Shown here piece after piece: positions 17,759 through 26,694 of a stretch of DNA of 64,000 bases. The translations under genes and the position numbers were made by a program. The stretch's first letter is position 1, and each line of letters opens with the position of its first letter. Location of the stretch: NCBI RefSeq assembly GCF_001718315.1, contig NZ_CP013362.1, positions 2,728,001-2,792,000 on the forward strand. The letters run 5' to 3'. The stretch comes from Burkholderia diffusa. Lineage in GTDB: Bacteria; Pseudomonadota; Gammaproteobacteria; Burkholderiales; Burkholderiaceae. Below the pieces are notes generated by a model that made no database searches, had not been told where the DNA came from, and worked only from the letters and a program-made list of their open reading frames with translations.

Positions 17759-18421
17759 TCAGCTTTCCTTGACGACCATGTAGCCGAGCCCGCGCACGTT
17801 GCGGATCAGATCCGAGCCGAGCTTCTTGCGCAGCGCGTGGATGTAGACCTCGACCGTGTTGCTGCCGATCTCCTCGCCCCAGCCGTACATCTTTTCCTCG
17901 AGCTGGCTCTTCGACAGCACCGCGCCGGGCCGCGCGAGCAGCGCCTCGAGCAGCGCGAACTCGCGCGCGGACAGCGCGACGGGCGCGCCGTCGAGCGTCA
18001 CCTGGTGCGACGCGGGATCGAGCGTCAGCGCGCCGTGACGGATCAGCGACTCGCTGCGCCCCGCCTGACGGCGGATCAGCGCGCGCATCCGCGCGCCCAG
18101 TTCGTCGAGGTCGAACGGTTTGACGAGGTAGTCGTCGGCGCCCGCGTCGAGCCCCTTCACGCGATCGGCGACCGCATCGCGCGCGGTGACGATCAGCACC
18201 GGCAGCGACAGCCCGCGCGCGCGCAGCGTGCGCAGCACGTCGATGCCGTCGCGCTTCGGCAGGCCGAGGTCGAGCAGCAGCAGGTCGTACGTCTCTCCGC
18301 CGAGCGCCGTGAGCGCGGCGTCGCCGTCCTGCACCCAGTCGACCGCGAAGCCATCGGCGCGCAACGCCTTGCGTACGCCCTCGGCAATCATTCGATCGTC
18401 TTCAACAAGCAGAATCCGCAT
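17759..18421 (-). CDS. OmpR-family response regulator (PmrA/QseB/TctD type)
   Basis: The 220-residue protein has a receiver domain with acidic residues E7/D8/D9, the phosphoacceptor D51 in LLLLDLGLPKRDG and the conserved Lys in LVKPFDLDEL. A C-terminal winged helix follows (LSAREFALLEALLARPG; GSNTVEVYIHALRKKLG; IRNVRGLGYMV). The start MRILLVEDDRM at 18421 is where the receiver fold begins; in-frame codons far upstream to 20323 are antisense to dacB and not part of it. A -10 like TACAAT (minus strand, 18461-18466) lies 40 bp upstream. Confidence 0.94.
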   Translation of the reverse strand: MRILLVEDDRMIAEGVRKALRADGFAVDWVQDGDAALTALGGETYDLLLLDLGLPKRDGIDVLRTLRARGLSLPVLIVTARDAVADRVKGLDAGADDYLVKPFDLDELGARMRALIRRQAGRSESLIRHGALTLDPASHQVTLDGAPVALSAREFALLEALLARPGAVLSKSQLEEKMYGWGEEIGSNTVEVYIHALRKKLGSDLIRNVRGLGYMVVKES

Positions 18422-18518
18422 CGGAGCTGGAACCCATCGGGCGAGTGAAACATGGCGACCATTGTAGCGCCGCGAATCGCATGCGCCCCGTGCAATGCAA
18501 TAGAAAGGCAGATTGCAA

Positions 18519-18530
18519 CGGACATGTCCG
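18519..18530. promoter_or_regulatory. 12-bp palindrome in the response regulator/dacB divergent region
   Basis: CGGACATGTCCG is a perfect palindrome located 11 bp before TACAAT (18541-18546), a possible -10 box for dacB. TTGCAA lies at 18513-18518, but 22 bp from the -10, too far for a normal promoter. A regulator may therefore bind here. The role is inferred from position. Confidence 0.3.
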
Positions 18531-18604
18531 CACTTGTCTCTACAATGTGCGCTCCGGCGCCGCGCGCGCCACTCCCGAATCCCGTGCTTTTCCCGTATTC
18601 GCCC

Positions 18605-20137
18605 ATGCCGATTGCCGATCTTTCCGCCCGGTTCGCCCCCCGCGCCCGCCCCTTCCTGCGCGCGGCCGCCGTCGTCGCCACCTGCACGGCCCTTGCGTTC
18701 GCACCGTCCGCGCAGGCCCGCAAGAAGTCCCACAAGGAAGCGCGCAAGACGGCCGTGGTGTCGCCCGCCGCGCGGGCGGCCGGCCTGCCGGCGTCGGTGC
18801 TCGTCGCGCTGCAGCGCGCGAAGGTGCCGGCATCGGCGATGAGCGTTGTCGTCGAGCGCGTCGGCGATCCCGAGCCGCTGATCGCCTGGAACGCGAACCG
18901 GCCGATGATGCCGGCGTCGACGATGAAACTCGTCACGACCTTCTCGGGCCTGTCGATCCTCGGCCCCGACTACCGCTGGCGCACCACCGCGTATGCGGAC
19001 GGCCCGGTCGATCCGGACGGCACGCTGCAGGGCAACCTGTACATCAAGGGCACCGGCGATCCGAAGCTCGTGCCGGAGGAACTGATCGACCTCGTCGACA
19101 AGCTCCGCAAGGCGGGCATCAAGCGCGTGGCCGGCGGCCTCGTGCTCGACAAGAGCTATTTCGCCGCGTCGACGCGCGACCTGCCGTCGTTCGACGACGA
19201 CGCGAGCGCACCGTACAACGTCGGCCCCGATCCGCTGCTGTATGCGTTCAAGGCCGTGTCGTTTACGGTCACGCCGGGCGACGACGGCAAGGTCGCCGTC
19301 GACGTGCTGCCGCCGCTCGCGAACCTGTCGATCGACAATCAGCTGTACGAAGGCACGGGGTCGTGCGGCGCGGCCGCCGCGGCCGCGCGTCCGACCCTGT
19401 CGGCGGGCGGCGGAATCATGACCGCATCGTTCGTCGGCGACTATCCGCTGCGCTGCGGCGCGCACACGACCAACCTCGCGATCCTCGATCACACGACGTT
19501 CTTCGCGCGCGGCTTCCTCGCGCTGTGGCAGCAGGACGGCGGCACGATCGCTGGCCCCGTCAGCGAAGGCAAGGTTCCGACCTCCGCGCGCCCGCTCGCC
19601 GTCCATCACAGCCCCGTGCTCGGCAGCATCGTCTACGACATCAACAAGTTCAGCAACAACGTGATGGCGCGCAACCTGTTCCTGACGATCGGCGCGGCCG
19701 CCGGCAAGCCCCCGGCGACACCCGAGCAGTCGAGCCGCGCGATTCGCGCGTTCCTGCAGAAGAGCGGGATCGCAATGCCCGACCTCGAGCTCGAGAACGG
19801 CTCGGGCCTGTCGCGCGAGGAGCACGTGAGCGCGCAGTCGCTCGCCGCGCTGCTGCAGGCCGCGAACGCGAGCCCCGTCGCGCAGGCGTTCATCGACTCG
19901 CTGCCGATCGCCGGCATCGACGGCACGATGAAGAACCGCCTGACCAATGCCGGCGTGCTCGGTAACGCGCACATCAAGACCGGCACGCTGCGCGACGTGC
20001 GCGCGATCGCGGGCTACGTCGCGGGCGCCGACGGCCAGAGCTACATCGTCGTCAGTTTCATCAACGACGATCACGCCGAAGCCGCGCGCGCCGCGCACGA
20101 CACGCTGCTCGAATGGGTCTACGCGGGCGCGCATTGA
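18605..20137 (+). CDS. dacB: D-alanyl-D-alanine carboxypeptidase/endopeptidase (PBP4)
   Basis: The 510-residue penicillin-binding protein is a class C, S13-family periplasmic enzyme that trims peptidoglycan peptides. The start MPIADLSARF at 18605 gives a normal signal peptide ending SAQA near residue 38; codons upstream to 18452 are in frame but lack signal-peptide character. Active-site motifs are S105-T-M-K108 (PASTMKL), SNN in FSNNVMARNLF and KTG in HIKTGTLRDV. The family insert between SxxK and SxN is present. It is divergent from the HtrA-linked two-component system, an envelope-maintenance context. Confidence 0.94.
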   Translation: MPIADLSARFAPRARPFLRAAAVVATCTALAFAPSAQARKKSHKEARKTAVVSPAARAAGLPASVLVALQRAKVPASAMSVVVERVGDPEPLIAWNANRPMMPASTMKLVTTFSGLSILGPDYRWRTTAYADGPVDPDGTLQGNLYIKGTGDPKLVPEELIDLVDKLRKAGIKRVAGGLVLDKSYFAASTRDLPSFDDDASAPYNVGPDPLLYAFKAVSFTVTPGDDGKVAVDVLPPLANLSIDNQLYEGTGSCGAAAAAARPTLSAGGGIMTASFVGDYPLRCGAHTTNLAILDHTTFFARGFLALWQQDGGTIAGPVSEGKVPTSARPLAVHHSPVLGSIVYDINKFSNNVMARNLFLTIGAAAGKPPATPEQSSRAIRAFLQKSGIAMPDLELENGSGLSREEHVSAQSLAALLQAANASPVAQAFIDSLPIAGIDGTMKNRLTNAGVLGNAHIKTGTLRDVRAIAGYVAGADGQSYIVVSFINDDHAEAARAAHDTLLEWVYAGAH

Positions 20138-20476
20138 CGACGCACGTGGCGCCCGCGCCCCGCTGCCGGCTAGCTTCGATCGCGGGACAGCAATATCCGC
20201 CGGGCCGCACGGCACCGAAATCGCGCCGGCACGTTTGAAACGGCATCGGCCGCCCGCACACCGCACACCGCCCGCGGGTGCTGACCATAAAACGGGGCCG
20301 CACCGCACGGCCCCGTTCCGCATGACTTCCGTAGAAACCCTGTCCTCAGAGGGAACCCTCTACGCTGCCCCCTCGCCTAGCGCGTGGCGATTGCGTAGGC
20401 TGTTGGCCTGACCGATATCTACAACGGGCCGTACACTCGGCCTCACGGCTTGCAGGGGAAAGGAGGAGACACGTCC
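20138..20476. other. Intergenic region after dacB
   Basis: This 339-bp stretch holds one GC-rich hairpin at 20291-20317 and a short dyad AGAGGG-AA-CCCTCT at 20348-20361. The ribosome binding site AAAGGAGGAG of the next gene lies at its end. No coding potential is recognised. Confidence 0.5.
20291..20317. terminator. GC-rich hairpin downstream of dacB
   Basis: AACGGGGCCG / CGGCCCCGTT form a 10-bp stem with a 7-nt loop, 154 bp after the dacB stop. On the plus strand no T run follows, whereas on the minus strand TTTTA does. It may end dacB transcription weakly, or stop antisense transcription. Confidence 0.4.
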
Positions 20477-21391
20477 ATGCGATTCGACGTCGAATTGCTT
20501 CTGCTCGCGCTGGCGCCCGTCTTCCTGCTCTGCATCGCGTGGGAAGCCTGGCACCTCGCCCGCACGCGTGCGCAGGACCATGTCTATGCGTGGCGCGACA
20601 CGCTGTGCAACGCTGTGCTCGCCCTGATGCACCAGGGCGCCGACAAGCTCGCGTGGTTGTTCGTGATCCCCGTTTATGCGTACTGCTACGCACATTTCCG
20701 GCTGTTCACGTGGCACGACGGCTGGCTGTCATTCGCCGTGCTGTTCGTCGGCCAGGACTTCCTCTACTACGTGTTCCATCGCGCGAGCCATCGCGTGCGC
20801 TGGCTGTGGGCCGCGCACGTCGTGCATCACTCGTCCGAGCGGATGAATTTCTCGACCGCGTTCCGGCAGAGCCTGATGTATCCGGTCGCGGGCATGTGGG
20901 CGTTCTGGCTGCCGCTCGCATTCCTCGGCTTTCCGCCACAGCAGATCGTCGGCATCGTGCTGATCAACCTCGCGTTCCAGTTCTTCGTGCACACACAGGC
21001 GATCGGCAAGCTCGGCTGGCTCGAATACGTGTTCAACACGCCGTCGATCCATCGCGCGCACCATGCACGCAACCCGCGCTACATCGACCGCAATTACGCA
21101 GGTGTGCTCGTGATCTGGGACCGCCTGTTCGGCAGCTACGTCGAGGAGTCGCCCGACGACCCGCCGCAATACGGAATCGTCGAGCCGCTGGGCTCGAACA
21201 ACCCGCTCGTCGCGACGTTTCACGAGTGGGTGTCGATGGCGGCCGACGCGTTGCGCGTCCGCGGATGGCGCAACAAGCTGCGCGCTGTTTTCGGCCCGCC
21301 CGAATGGGCGAGCGCTTATCATGCGCAGATCGCCGAGGCCGCGAATCACGATCCGCGCACCGTGCCGCTTGCGGCCGTTCGCGACCAATAA
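20477..21391 (+). CDS. Sterol desaturase / fatty acid hydroxylase family membrane protein
   Basis: The 304-residue integral membrane protein has four or more hydrophobic helices and the histidine clusters that bind the di-iron centre: HRASH (FHRASHRVRW), HVVHHSSE and HRAHHARNPRYIDRN. Family members hydroxylate or desaturate lipid substrates using O2. The bacterial homologues are diverse and the substrate here is unknown; hopanoid or fatty-acid modification are possibilities. The start MRFDVELLLLAL at 20477 follows an AAAGGAGGAG site. It appears to be transcribed alone or with the following esterase, 93 bp downstream. Confidence 0.88.
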   Translation: MRFDVELLLLALAPVFLLCIAWEAWHLARTRAQDHVYAWRDTLCNAVLALMHQGADKLAWLFVIPVYAYCYAHFRLFTWHDGWLSFAVLFVGQDFLYYVFHRASHRVRWLWAAHVVHHSSERMNFSTAFRQSLMYPVAGMWAFWLPLAFLGFPPQQIVGIVLINLAFQFFVHTQAIGKLGWLEYVFNTPSIHRAHHARNPRYIDRNYAGVLVIWDRLFGSYVEESPDDPPQYGIVEPLGSNNPLVATFHEWVSMAADALRVRGWRNKLRAVFGPPEWASAYHAQIAEAANHDPRTVPLAAVRDQ

Positions 21392-21484
21392 CCGTTTCAG
21401 CCAACGGCCGCCGTGCCGCCGGATCCGAGCCGGCGCGCGGCAGATGAGAAACACATCGGGCCATATCTACGAGGAGATCGAACG

Positions 21485-22621
21485 ATGCAGTCACAACAAC
21501 AAATCCCGACGCGCCACCGTCAACGCCTGTTGCGCACCGCGCAGGTCGCGATCGCGGGCGCCGCGCTCGCGCTGCTCGCCGCGTGCGGCGGCGGTGACGA
21601 CAACAACAACAGCGCGTCGAACACGCCGCCGTCCGGCGTGAAGATGCAGATCGTGTCGTTCGGCGACAGCCTGTCGGACGCCGGCACCTACTCGCAGATC
21701 AAGCTCGGCTTCGGCGGCGGCCGCTTCACGACCAACCCCGGCCAGGTGTGGACGCAGGACGTCGCACAGTACTACGGCGACACGCTGCAACCCGCGAACC
21801 AGGGCGGCTTCGGCATTCCGCTGCAGGCCACGGGCGGCCTCGGCTACGCGCAGGGCGGCTCGCGCGTGACGCTGCAACCGGGCATCGGCCACGCGGACGC
21901 CAGCGTCGCGAACTCTGACTACGCACAAGCGACGACGACGCCGATCGCCGATCAGGTCAAGCAGTACCTGTCGCAGCACGGCAGCTTCAACGCCGGCCAG
22001 ATCGTGCTGATCAACGGCGGCGCGAACGACATCTTCTATCAGGCGCAAGTCGCGCAGGCGCAAGGCAACACGCCGGCCGCGCAACTCGCGGCCGCGCAGG
22101 CGATCGGCCTCGCCGCGCAGCAGCTCGGCGGCATCGTTCAGCAGATCGTCGCGGCCGGCGCGACGCACGTGTTCGTCGCAACCGTGCCGGACATCGGCGG
22201 CACGCCGCTCGCGCTGCAAGGCGGCACGCAGGCCGCGTTCACGCAACTGTCGGGCCTCTTCAACCAGACGCTGGTCGGCACGCTGGCCGCGCTGAAGGTC
22301 GACACGACGAAATACGCAGTGGTCGACGCGTTTACGTGGCAGGACGGCATCGCGGCCAACTACCAGGCGAACGGCTTCAGCGTGTCGAATACCGATACGG
22401 CGTGCAACCTGAAGGCAATGGTTCAGGCCGCAACGCAGTACGGCGTCGCGAACGCGACCGCCTTCGGCTCGTCGCTGTTCTGCTCGCCGCAGACCTACAC
22501 GACCGCCAACGCGGACCAGACGTACATGTTCGCCGATACGGTCCATCCGACCACGCGCCTGCACGCGCTGTTCGCGCAATACGTCGAACAGCAGATCGCG
22601 AAGTCCGGCGTCGGCAAGTAA
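21485..22621 (+). CDS. GDSL/SGNH-family esterase lipoprotein
   Basis: The 378-residue protein starts MQSQQQIPTRHRQRLL behind GAGGAG and carries a lipoprotein signal (LALLAACGGGDD, lipid-modified Cys near residue 36). It shows the SGNH catalytic blocks: Ser in IVSFGDSLSDAGTY (block I), Gly in GLGYAQGGSR (block II), Asn in LINGGANDIFY (block III), and Asp and His in FADTVHPTTRLH (block V). It is probably a surface- or periplasm-anchored esterase/lipase. The Asn/Ser-rich linker after the lipid anchor is typical. The transcription unit ends in a strong terminator. Confidence 0.9.
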   Translation: MQSQQQIPTRHRQRLLRTAQVAIAGAALALLAACGGGDDNNNSASNTPPSGVKMQIVSFGDSLSDAGTYSQIKLGFGGGRFTTNPGQVWTQDVAQYYGDTLQPANQGGFGIPLQATGGLGYAQGGSRVTLQPGIGHADASVANSDYAQATTTPIADQVKQYLSQHGSFNAGQIVLINGGANDIFYQAQVAQAQGNTPAAQLAAAQAIGLAAQQLGGIVQQIVAAGATHVFVATVPDIGGTPLALQGGTQAAFTQLSGLFNQTLVGTLAALKVDTTKYAVVDAFTWQDGIAANYQANGFSVSNTDTACNLKAMVQAATQYGVANATAFGSSLFCSPQTYTTANADQTYMFADTVHPTTRLHALFAQYVEQQIAKSGVGK

Positions 22622-22644
22622 GCCGCCAGCCACGCGCGCAAACG

Positions 22645-22682
22645 AAAACGCCTGACCGGTTCGTGCCGGTCAGGCGTTTTTT
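22645..22682 (+). terminator. Intrinsic terminator of the GDSL esterase gene
   Basis: A 15-bp stem, AAAACGCCTGACCGG / CCGGTCAGGCGTTTT, encloses a 6-nt loop and ends in TTTTTT. The opposite strand also has a T run, so it may serve the convergent sua5 operon as well. Confidence 0.93.
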
Positions 22683-22709
22683 CTGGCTCGCCGAATGCGA
22701 ACGGCGGCG

Positions 22710-23738
22710 TCAGTCGCGCGCTTCGAACGCCGCCGCCGCGCGACCGAGACGATCGTTCACCGCGATCCACTCGACGGTCTCGGGGAGTTTCTCGACGAGG
22801 ATGCGTGCGACCTGCGCGCGGTCGAGCGCGCGCAGCATGCCGTACAGGTCGCGCGCGTACGCCTGCGGGTCTTCCGGCGCCGCGACGAAATGCACGCCGT
22901 CGGCTTCGGCCCAGCGTCCCGCGCGCGACGCGCGTGCGACGAGCGCGACACGTTCGCCGTCGGTCTGCGCGGCCGCGAGCAGCGGCTCGAGCGCATCGAA
23001 CGGCAGCAGCGCGAGCGGCGTACGCGGCGCGTAATGCGCCTTCAGCGTGCCCGACGCGCGCGGCGCGGTCGCATCGCTGCCGTCGGGCAGGCGCGGCGCG
23101 CGGCCGAGCACGTCGGCGATCTGCTGCGGCGTCACGTGGCCCGGACGCAGCAGCGCGGGGAAGCCGCGCGACAGGTCGAGAATCGTCGATTCGATGCCAA
23201 CCTCCGACGGACCACCGTCGAGCACGTGCACGGTGTCGCCGAATTCGTCGCGCACGTGCTGTGCGGTGGTCGGACTCACGTGCCCGAAGCGGTTCGCGGA
23301 CGGCGCGGCGACGCCGCCATGGCCGCCGCGCCGTGCGCTGAACGCGGCCAGCAGCGCCTGCGCGACCGGATGCGACGGACAGCGCAGGCCGACCGAATCC
23401 TGGCCTCCGCTCACGGCGTCCGGAATGCGCGCATGGCGCTTCAGGATCAGCGTCAGCGGGCCCGGCCAGAATGCATCGATCAGCGCCTGTGCATCGGCCG
23501 GCAGATCTTCGACCCAGTAACCGGGATCGCCGCCTGGCGGCAGGTGCACGATTACCGGATGGTTCGCGGGGCGCCCCTTCGCCGCGTAGATGCGCGCGAC
23601 GGCCTCGGGATTCGCCGCATCGCCGCCGAGCCCGTAGACAGTTTCGGTCGGGAACGCGACGAGTTGTCCCGCGTCGAGCAACGCGGCGGCCGCGTCGATC
23701 TGCGCGGGCGTCACGGAATTCGGAAGATCGATGGACAT
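22710..23738 (-). CDS. sua5: L-threonylcarbamoyladenylate synthase (Sua5 form)
   Basis: The 342-residue enzyme makes threonylcarbamoyl-AMP from Thr, bicarbonate and ATP for the universal t6A37 tRNA modification. The YrdC domain spans residues 10-200 (AFPTETVYGLGGDA; KGRPANHPVIVHL; VGLRCPSHPVAQ; VAAPSANRFGHVSPT) and a Sua5 C-terminal domain follows, joined by SGTLKAHYAPRTPL. The start MSIDLPNSVT at 23738 lies 11 bp after purK, so it is the last gene of a purC-purE-purK-sua5 operon. Confidence 0.94.
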   Translation of the reverse strand: MSIDLPNSVTPAQIDAAAALLDAGQLVAFPTETVYGLGGDAANPEAVARIYAAKGRPANHPVIVHLPPGGDPGYWVEDLPADAQALIDAFWPGPLTLILKRHARIPDAVSGGQDSVGLRCPSHPVAQALLAAFSARRGGHGGVAAPSANRFGHVSPTTAQHVRDEFGDTVHVLDGGPSEVGIESTILDLSRGFPALLRPGHVTPQQIADVLGRAPRLPDGSDATAPRASGTLKAHYAPRTPLALLPFDALEPLLAAAQTDGERVALVARASRAGRWAEADGVHFVAAPEDPQAYARDLYGMLRALDRAQVARILVEKLPETVEWIAVNDRLGRAAAAFEARD

Positions 23739-23749
23739 CGGCTGGCGCC

Positions 23750-24943
23750 TCAGTCGAGCGGCACGCGCAGCAGTTGCGCGCACGCGGTGGCGGCGGCGAC
23801 GGCTTCGTCGCGCGTTGGCGCCGTGAAGTTCACGTGACCCATCTTGCGGCCGACGCGCGCTTCTTCCTTGCCGTACAGGTGCAGGTGCGCGGCCGGCATC
23901 GCGGCGACCGTGTCCCACGGCGGCGTGACAGCCTCGGACGCACCGTTCGGGAACCACACGTCGCCGAGGATGTTCAGCATCGTGGCGGGCGAATGCTGGC
24001 GCGGGTTGCCGAGCGGCATGCGCGTCATCGCGCGCACCTGCTGCTCGAACTGGCTCGTGGCGCACGCATCGACCGTGTAGTGGCCAGAGTTGTGCGGGCG
24101 CGGCGCCATTTCGTTCGCGACGAACGAGCCGTCTTCCAGCACGAAGAATTCGACGCAGAGCACGCCGACGTAGCCGAGCGTATCGGCGATCCGGACGGCT
24201 GCCTGCTGCGCCTCCTCGACGCGCGCGGCATCGGCGGCCGGCGCGGGCACGACGGTCAGCGCGAGGATGCCGTTGTGATGCACGTTCTGCGCGAGCGGGA
24301 ATGCGGCCGAGCGGCCGTCCGCGCCGCGCGCGATCAACGCGGACACTTCGTATTTCAGCGGCAGGCGCTTTTCGAGCACGCACGGCACGCCGCCGAGCGA
24401 TGCATGCGCGTCGCGCGCTTCCCGCGCGGTGCTCACGCGCACCTGGCCCTTGCCGTCGTAGCCGAGGCGCGCCGTCTTCAGGATGCCCGGCAGCACCGCG
24501 TCGAGCTCGGCATCGTCGAGCGCGGCGAGCGCCGCGGCTGATTCGATCACGACGTGCGGGGCGACCGGCACGCCCGACGCCTCGATGAAACGCTTCTCCG
24601 CGATTCGGTCCTGCGCGACCGCGACGCAGCGGCCGGCAGGCGCGACGAACGTCGTGCGCGCGAGGAAATCGAGGCTCGCGGCCGGCACGTTCTCGAATTC
24701 CGTCGACACGGCATCGCACAGCCCGGCCAGTTCGGCGAGCGCGGCTTCGTCGTCGTAGGCCGCGCGCAGATGACGGTCGGCGACCGCGCCGGCGGGGCTC
24801 GTCGGATCGGGATCGAGCACGGCGACGCGATAGCCCATCGACTGGGCGGCAAAGCAGAACATGCGGCCGAGCTGGCCACCGCCGACCATGCCCAGCCACG
24901 CGCCGGGCAGGATCGGGGAAACGGAATCAGGAGTTGCGGTCAT
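23750..24943 (-). CDS. purK: N5-carboxyaminoimidazole ribonucleotide synthetase
   Basis: The 397-residue ATP-grasp enzyme converts AIR plus bicarbonate and ATP to N5-CAIR in purine synthesis. The N-terminus [20 protein letters not shown] is the PurK dinucleotide-fold signature. The ATP-grasp core shows [33 protein letters not shown] and [20 protein letters not shown], with [11 protein letters not shown] and [16 protein letters not shown] after it. Length is slightly above E. coli PurK (355). It is in an operon with purE (87 bp upstream) and sua5. Confidence 0.96.
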   Translation of the reverse strand: MTATPDSVSPILPGAWLGMVGGGQLGRMFCFAAQSMGYRVAVLDPDPTSPAGAVADRHLRAAYDDEAALAELAGLCDAVSTEFENVPAASLDFLARTTFVAPAGRCVAVAQDRIAEKRFIEASGVPVAPHVVIESAAALAALDDAELDAVLPGILKTARLGYDGKGQVRVSTAREARDAHASLGGVPCVLEKRLPLKYEVSALIARGADGRSAAFPLAQNVHHNGILALTVVPAPAADAARVEEAQQAAVRIADTLGYVGVLCVEFFVLEDGSFVANEMAPRPHNSGHYTVDACATSQFEQQVRAMTRMPLGNPRQHSPATMLNILGDVWFPNGASEAVTPPWDTVAAMPAAHLHLYGKEEARVGRKMGHVNFTAPTRDEAVAAATACAQLLRVPLD

Positions 24944-25030
24944 GTCAGTGGTCGGTCGCGGCGGGCAACCCCGCCGCAGTGGGGAGGATCAGGCGGCCGC
25001 CGGAATGGCAGTGCGGCCGCCGGTGCACCG

Positions 25031-25552
25031 TCATTCGAGCGGCGGCAGCACCATCGCGTGCGCGGCTTCGTTCTGGCGCACGCGGAACGCGGCGAGGCGG
25101 TTCGCGTAGTCGACCGACGTGCCGGACAGAATCGACACCGCGAACAGCGCCGCATTCGCGGCGCCGGCCTCGCCGATCGCGAACGTCGCGACCGGCACGC
25201 CCTTCGGCATCTGCACGATCGAGTGCAGCGAATCGACGCCCTTCAGGTACTTGCTCGCGACCGGCACGCCGAGCACCGGCACCGTGGTTTTCGCGGCCAG
25301 CATGCCGGGCAGGTGCGCGGCACCGCCGGCGCCCGCGATGATCGCGCGCAGCCCGCGCTCGCGCGCCTTCTCCGCATAGTCGAACATCTCGTCGGGCATC
25401 CGGTGCGCGGACACGACCTTCGCTTCGTACGGCACGCCGAATTCCTGCAGGATCGCGACCGCGTTCTTCATCACGTCCCAGTCGGAACTCGAACCCATCA
25501 GCACGCCGACGAGCGGCGCGCTGTGCGTGTGGGCAGTCTGGACTTCACTCAT
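25031..25552 (-). CDS. purE: N5-carboxyaminoimidazole ribonucleotide mutase
   Basis: The 173-residue class I PurE converts N5-CAIR to CAIR. Motifs are [29 protein letters not shown] (active-site His) and [18 protein letters not shown]. The start [12 protein letters not shown] at 25552 lies 17 bp after purC. It acts as an octamer in the cytosol directly after PurK, with which it is encoded. Confidence 0.97.
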   Translation of the reverse strand: MSEVQTAHTHSAPLVGVLMGSSSDWDVMKNAVAILQEFGVPYEAKVVSAHRMPDEMFDYAEKARERGLRAIIAGAGGAAHLPGMLAAKTTVPVLGVPVASKYLKGVDSLHSIVQMPKGVPVATFAIGEAGAANAALFAVSILSGTSVDYANRLAAFRVRQNEAAHAMVLPPLE

Positions 25553-25569
25553 TTCGTGCGTTCCTTCCT

Positions 25570-26460
25570 TCAGGCGAGCGGCTGGCCGGTGATGCGCTCG
25601 AGCGCTTCCTGGTACTTCGCGGCCGTCTTCTCGACGACGTCGGCCGGCAGCGCCGGCGCCGGCGCGGTCTTGCCCCACGGCTGCGCCTCGAGCCAGTCGC
25701 GCACGAACTGCTTGTCGAACGACGGCGGATTGGTGCCCACCTGGTACTGGTCGGCCGGCCAGAAGCGCGACGAGTCGGCGGTCAGCACTTCGTCCATCAG
25801 GTACAGCTTGCCGTGATTGTCGAGGCCGAATTCGAACTTCGTGTCGGCGATGATGATGCCGCGCGTCGCCGCGTAATCGGCCGCTTCCTTGTACAGCTTG
25901 ATCGAGATGTCGCGGATCGTCGCCGCCAGCTCGGTGCCGATGCGGCGCTCGGTTTCCTCGAACGTGATGTTCTCGTCGTGCTCGCCGAGTTCGGCCTTCG
26001 CGGCCGGCGTGAAGATCGGCTCGGGCAATTTCTGCGCGTTCTGCAGCCCTTCCGGCAGCTTCACGCCGCACACGGCGCCCGACTGCTGGTATTCCTTCCA
26101 GCCGCTGCCGGCCAGGTAGCCGCGCACGACCGCCTCGATCATGATCGGCTCGAGGCGCTTGACGACCACGGCGCGGCCCTTGACCTGCTCGACTTCATCG
26201 GCGGCGACGACCGCTTCGGGCGCGTCGCCCGTCAGGTGGTTCGGCACGATGTGCGCGAGCTTGTCGAACCAGAAGTTCGCCATCTGGTTCAGCACGCGGC
26301 CCTTGTTCGGAATCGGCTCGCCCATGATCACGTCGAATGCCGACAGGCGATCCGTCGTGACGATCAGGAGCTTGTCGTTGCCGACCGCGTAGTTGTCGCG
26401 GACCTTGCCGCGACCGAGGAGCGGCAGCGAGCGGAGCGTGGATTCGTAAAGGGTAGACAT
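25570..26460 (-). CDS. purC: Phosphoribosylaminoimidazole-succinocarboxamide synthase
   Basis: The 296-residue enzyme is of the long SAICAR synthetase type common in Proteobacteria outside the Enterobacteriaceae. It condenses CAIR with aspartate using ATP. The N-terminal [20 protein letters not shown] and [20 protein letters not shown], followed by [17 protein letters not shown] and [13 protein letters not shown], are diagnostic. It is first in the purC-purE-purK-sua5 operon, separated from fba upstream by an intrinsic terminator. Confidence 0.97.
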   Translation of the reverse strand: MSTLYESTLRSLPLLGRGKVRDNYAVGNDKLLIVTTDRLSAFDVIMGEPIPNKGRVLNQMANFWFDKLAHIVPNHLTGDAPEAVVAADEVEQVKGRAVVVKRLEPIMIEAVVRGYLAGSGWKEYQQSGAVCGVKLPEGLQNAQKLPEPIFTPAAKAELGEHDENITFEETERRIGTELAATIRDISIKLYKEAADYAATRGIIIADTKFEFGLDNHGKLYLMDEVLTADSSRFWPADQYQVGTNPPSFDKQFVRDWLEAQPWGKTAPAPALPADVVEKTAAKYQEALERITGQPLA

Positions 26461-26486
26461 CGTCTTTTCGCAGATAAGGAGCCAAA

Positions 26487-26528
26487 CAAAAAGGGAAACG
26501 CCGTTCCCCGCGGCAGGCGGGAACGGCG
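26487..26528 (-). terminator. Intrinsic terminator of fba
   Basis: CGCCGTTCCC (26499-26508) pairs with GGGAACGGCG (26519-26528) around a 10-nt loop. On the minus strand it is followed by TTTCCCTTTTTG. It lies between fba and purC. Confidence 0.8.
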
Positions 26529-26694
26529 GTCTTGCAATGCGTCGGCAACCGGCCGGCGATCAGGCCCGCCGGTTGCCGGCCGGCCCTTGTTCGGCCGGAC
26601 GGAACGGTCGCTCCAAGGGCCGGATCGAATCCGGCGCCGGGGCGGCCACCCTCGCCGCGGCGGCAAGACCGGGCGGGGCAATCGTACTACAGTC

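Noticed and set aside
18452..18604. An upstream start for dacB at 18452.
   Set aside because: The added 51 residues precede the signal peptide, are Cys/Pro-rich and overlap the likely promoter.
17759..20323. An 854-codon minus-strand frame that would fuse a long N-terminal part to the response regulator.
   Set aside because: The extra 630 codons are antisense to dacB and unlike any family. The receiver domain begins cleanly at 18421.
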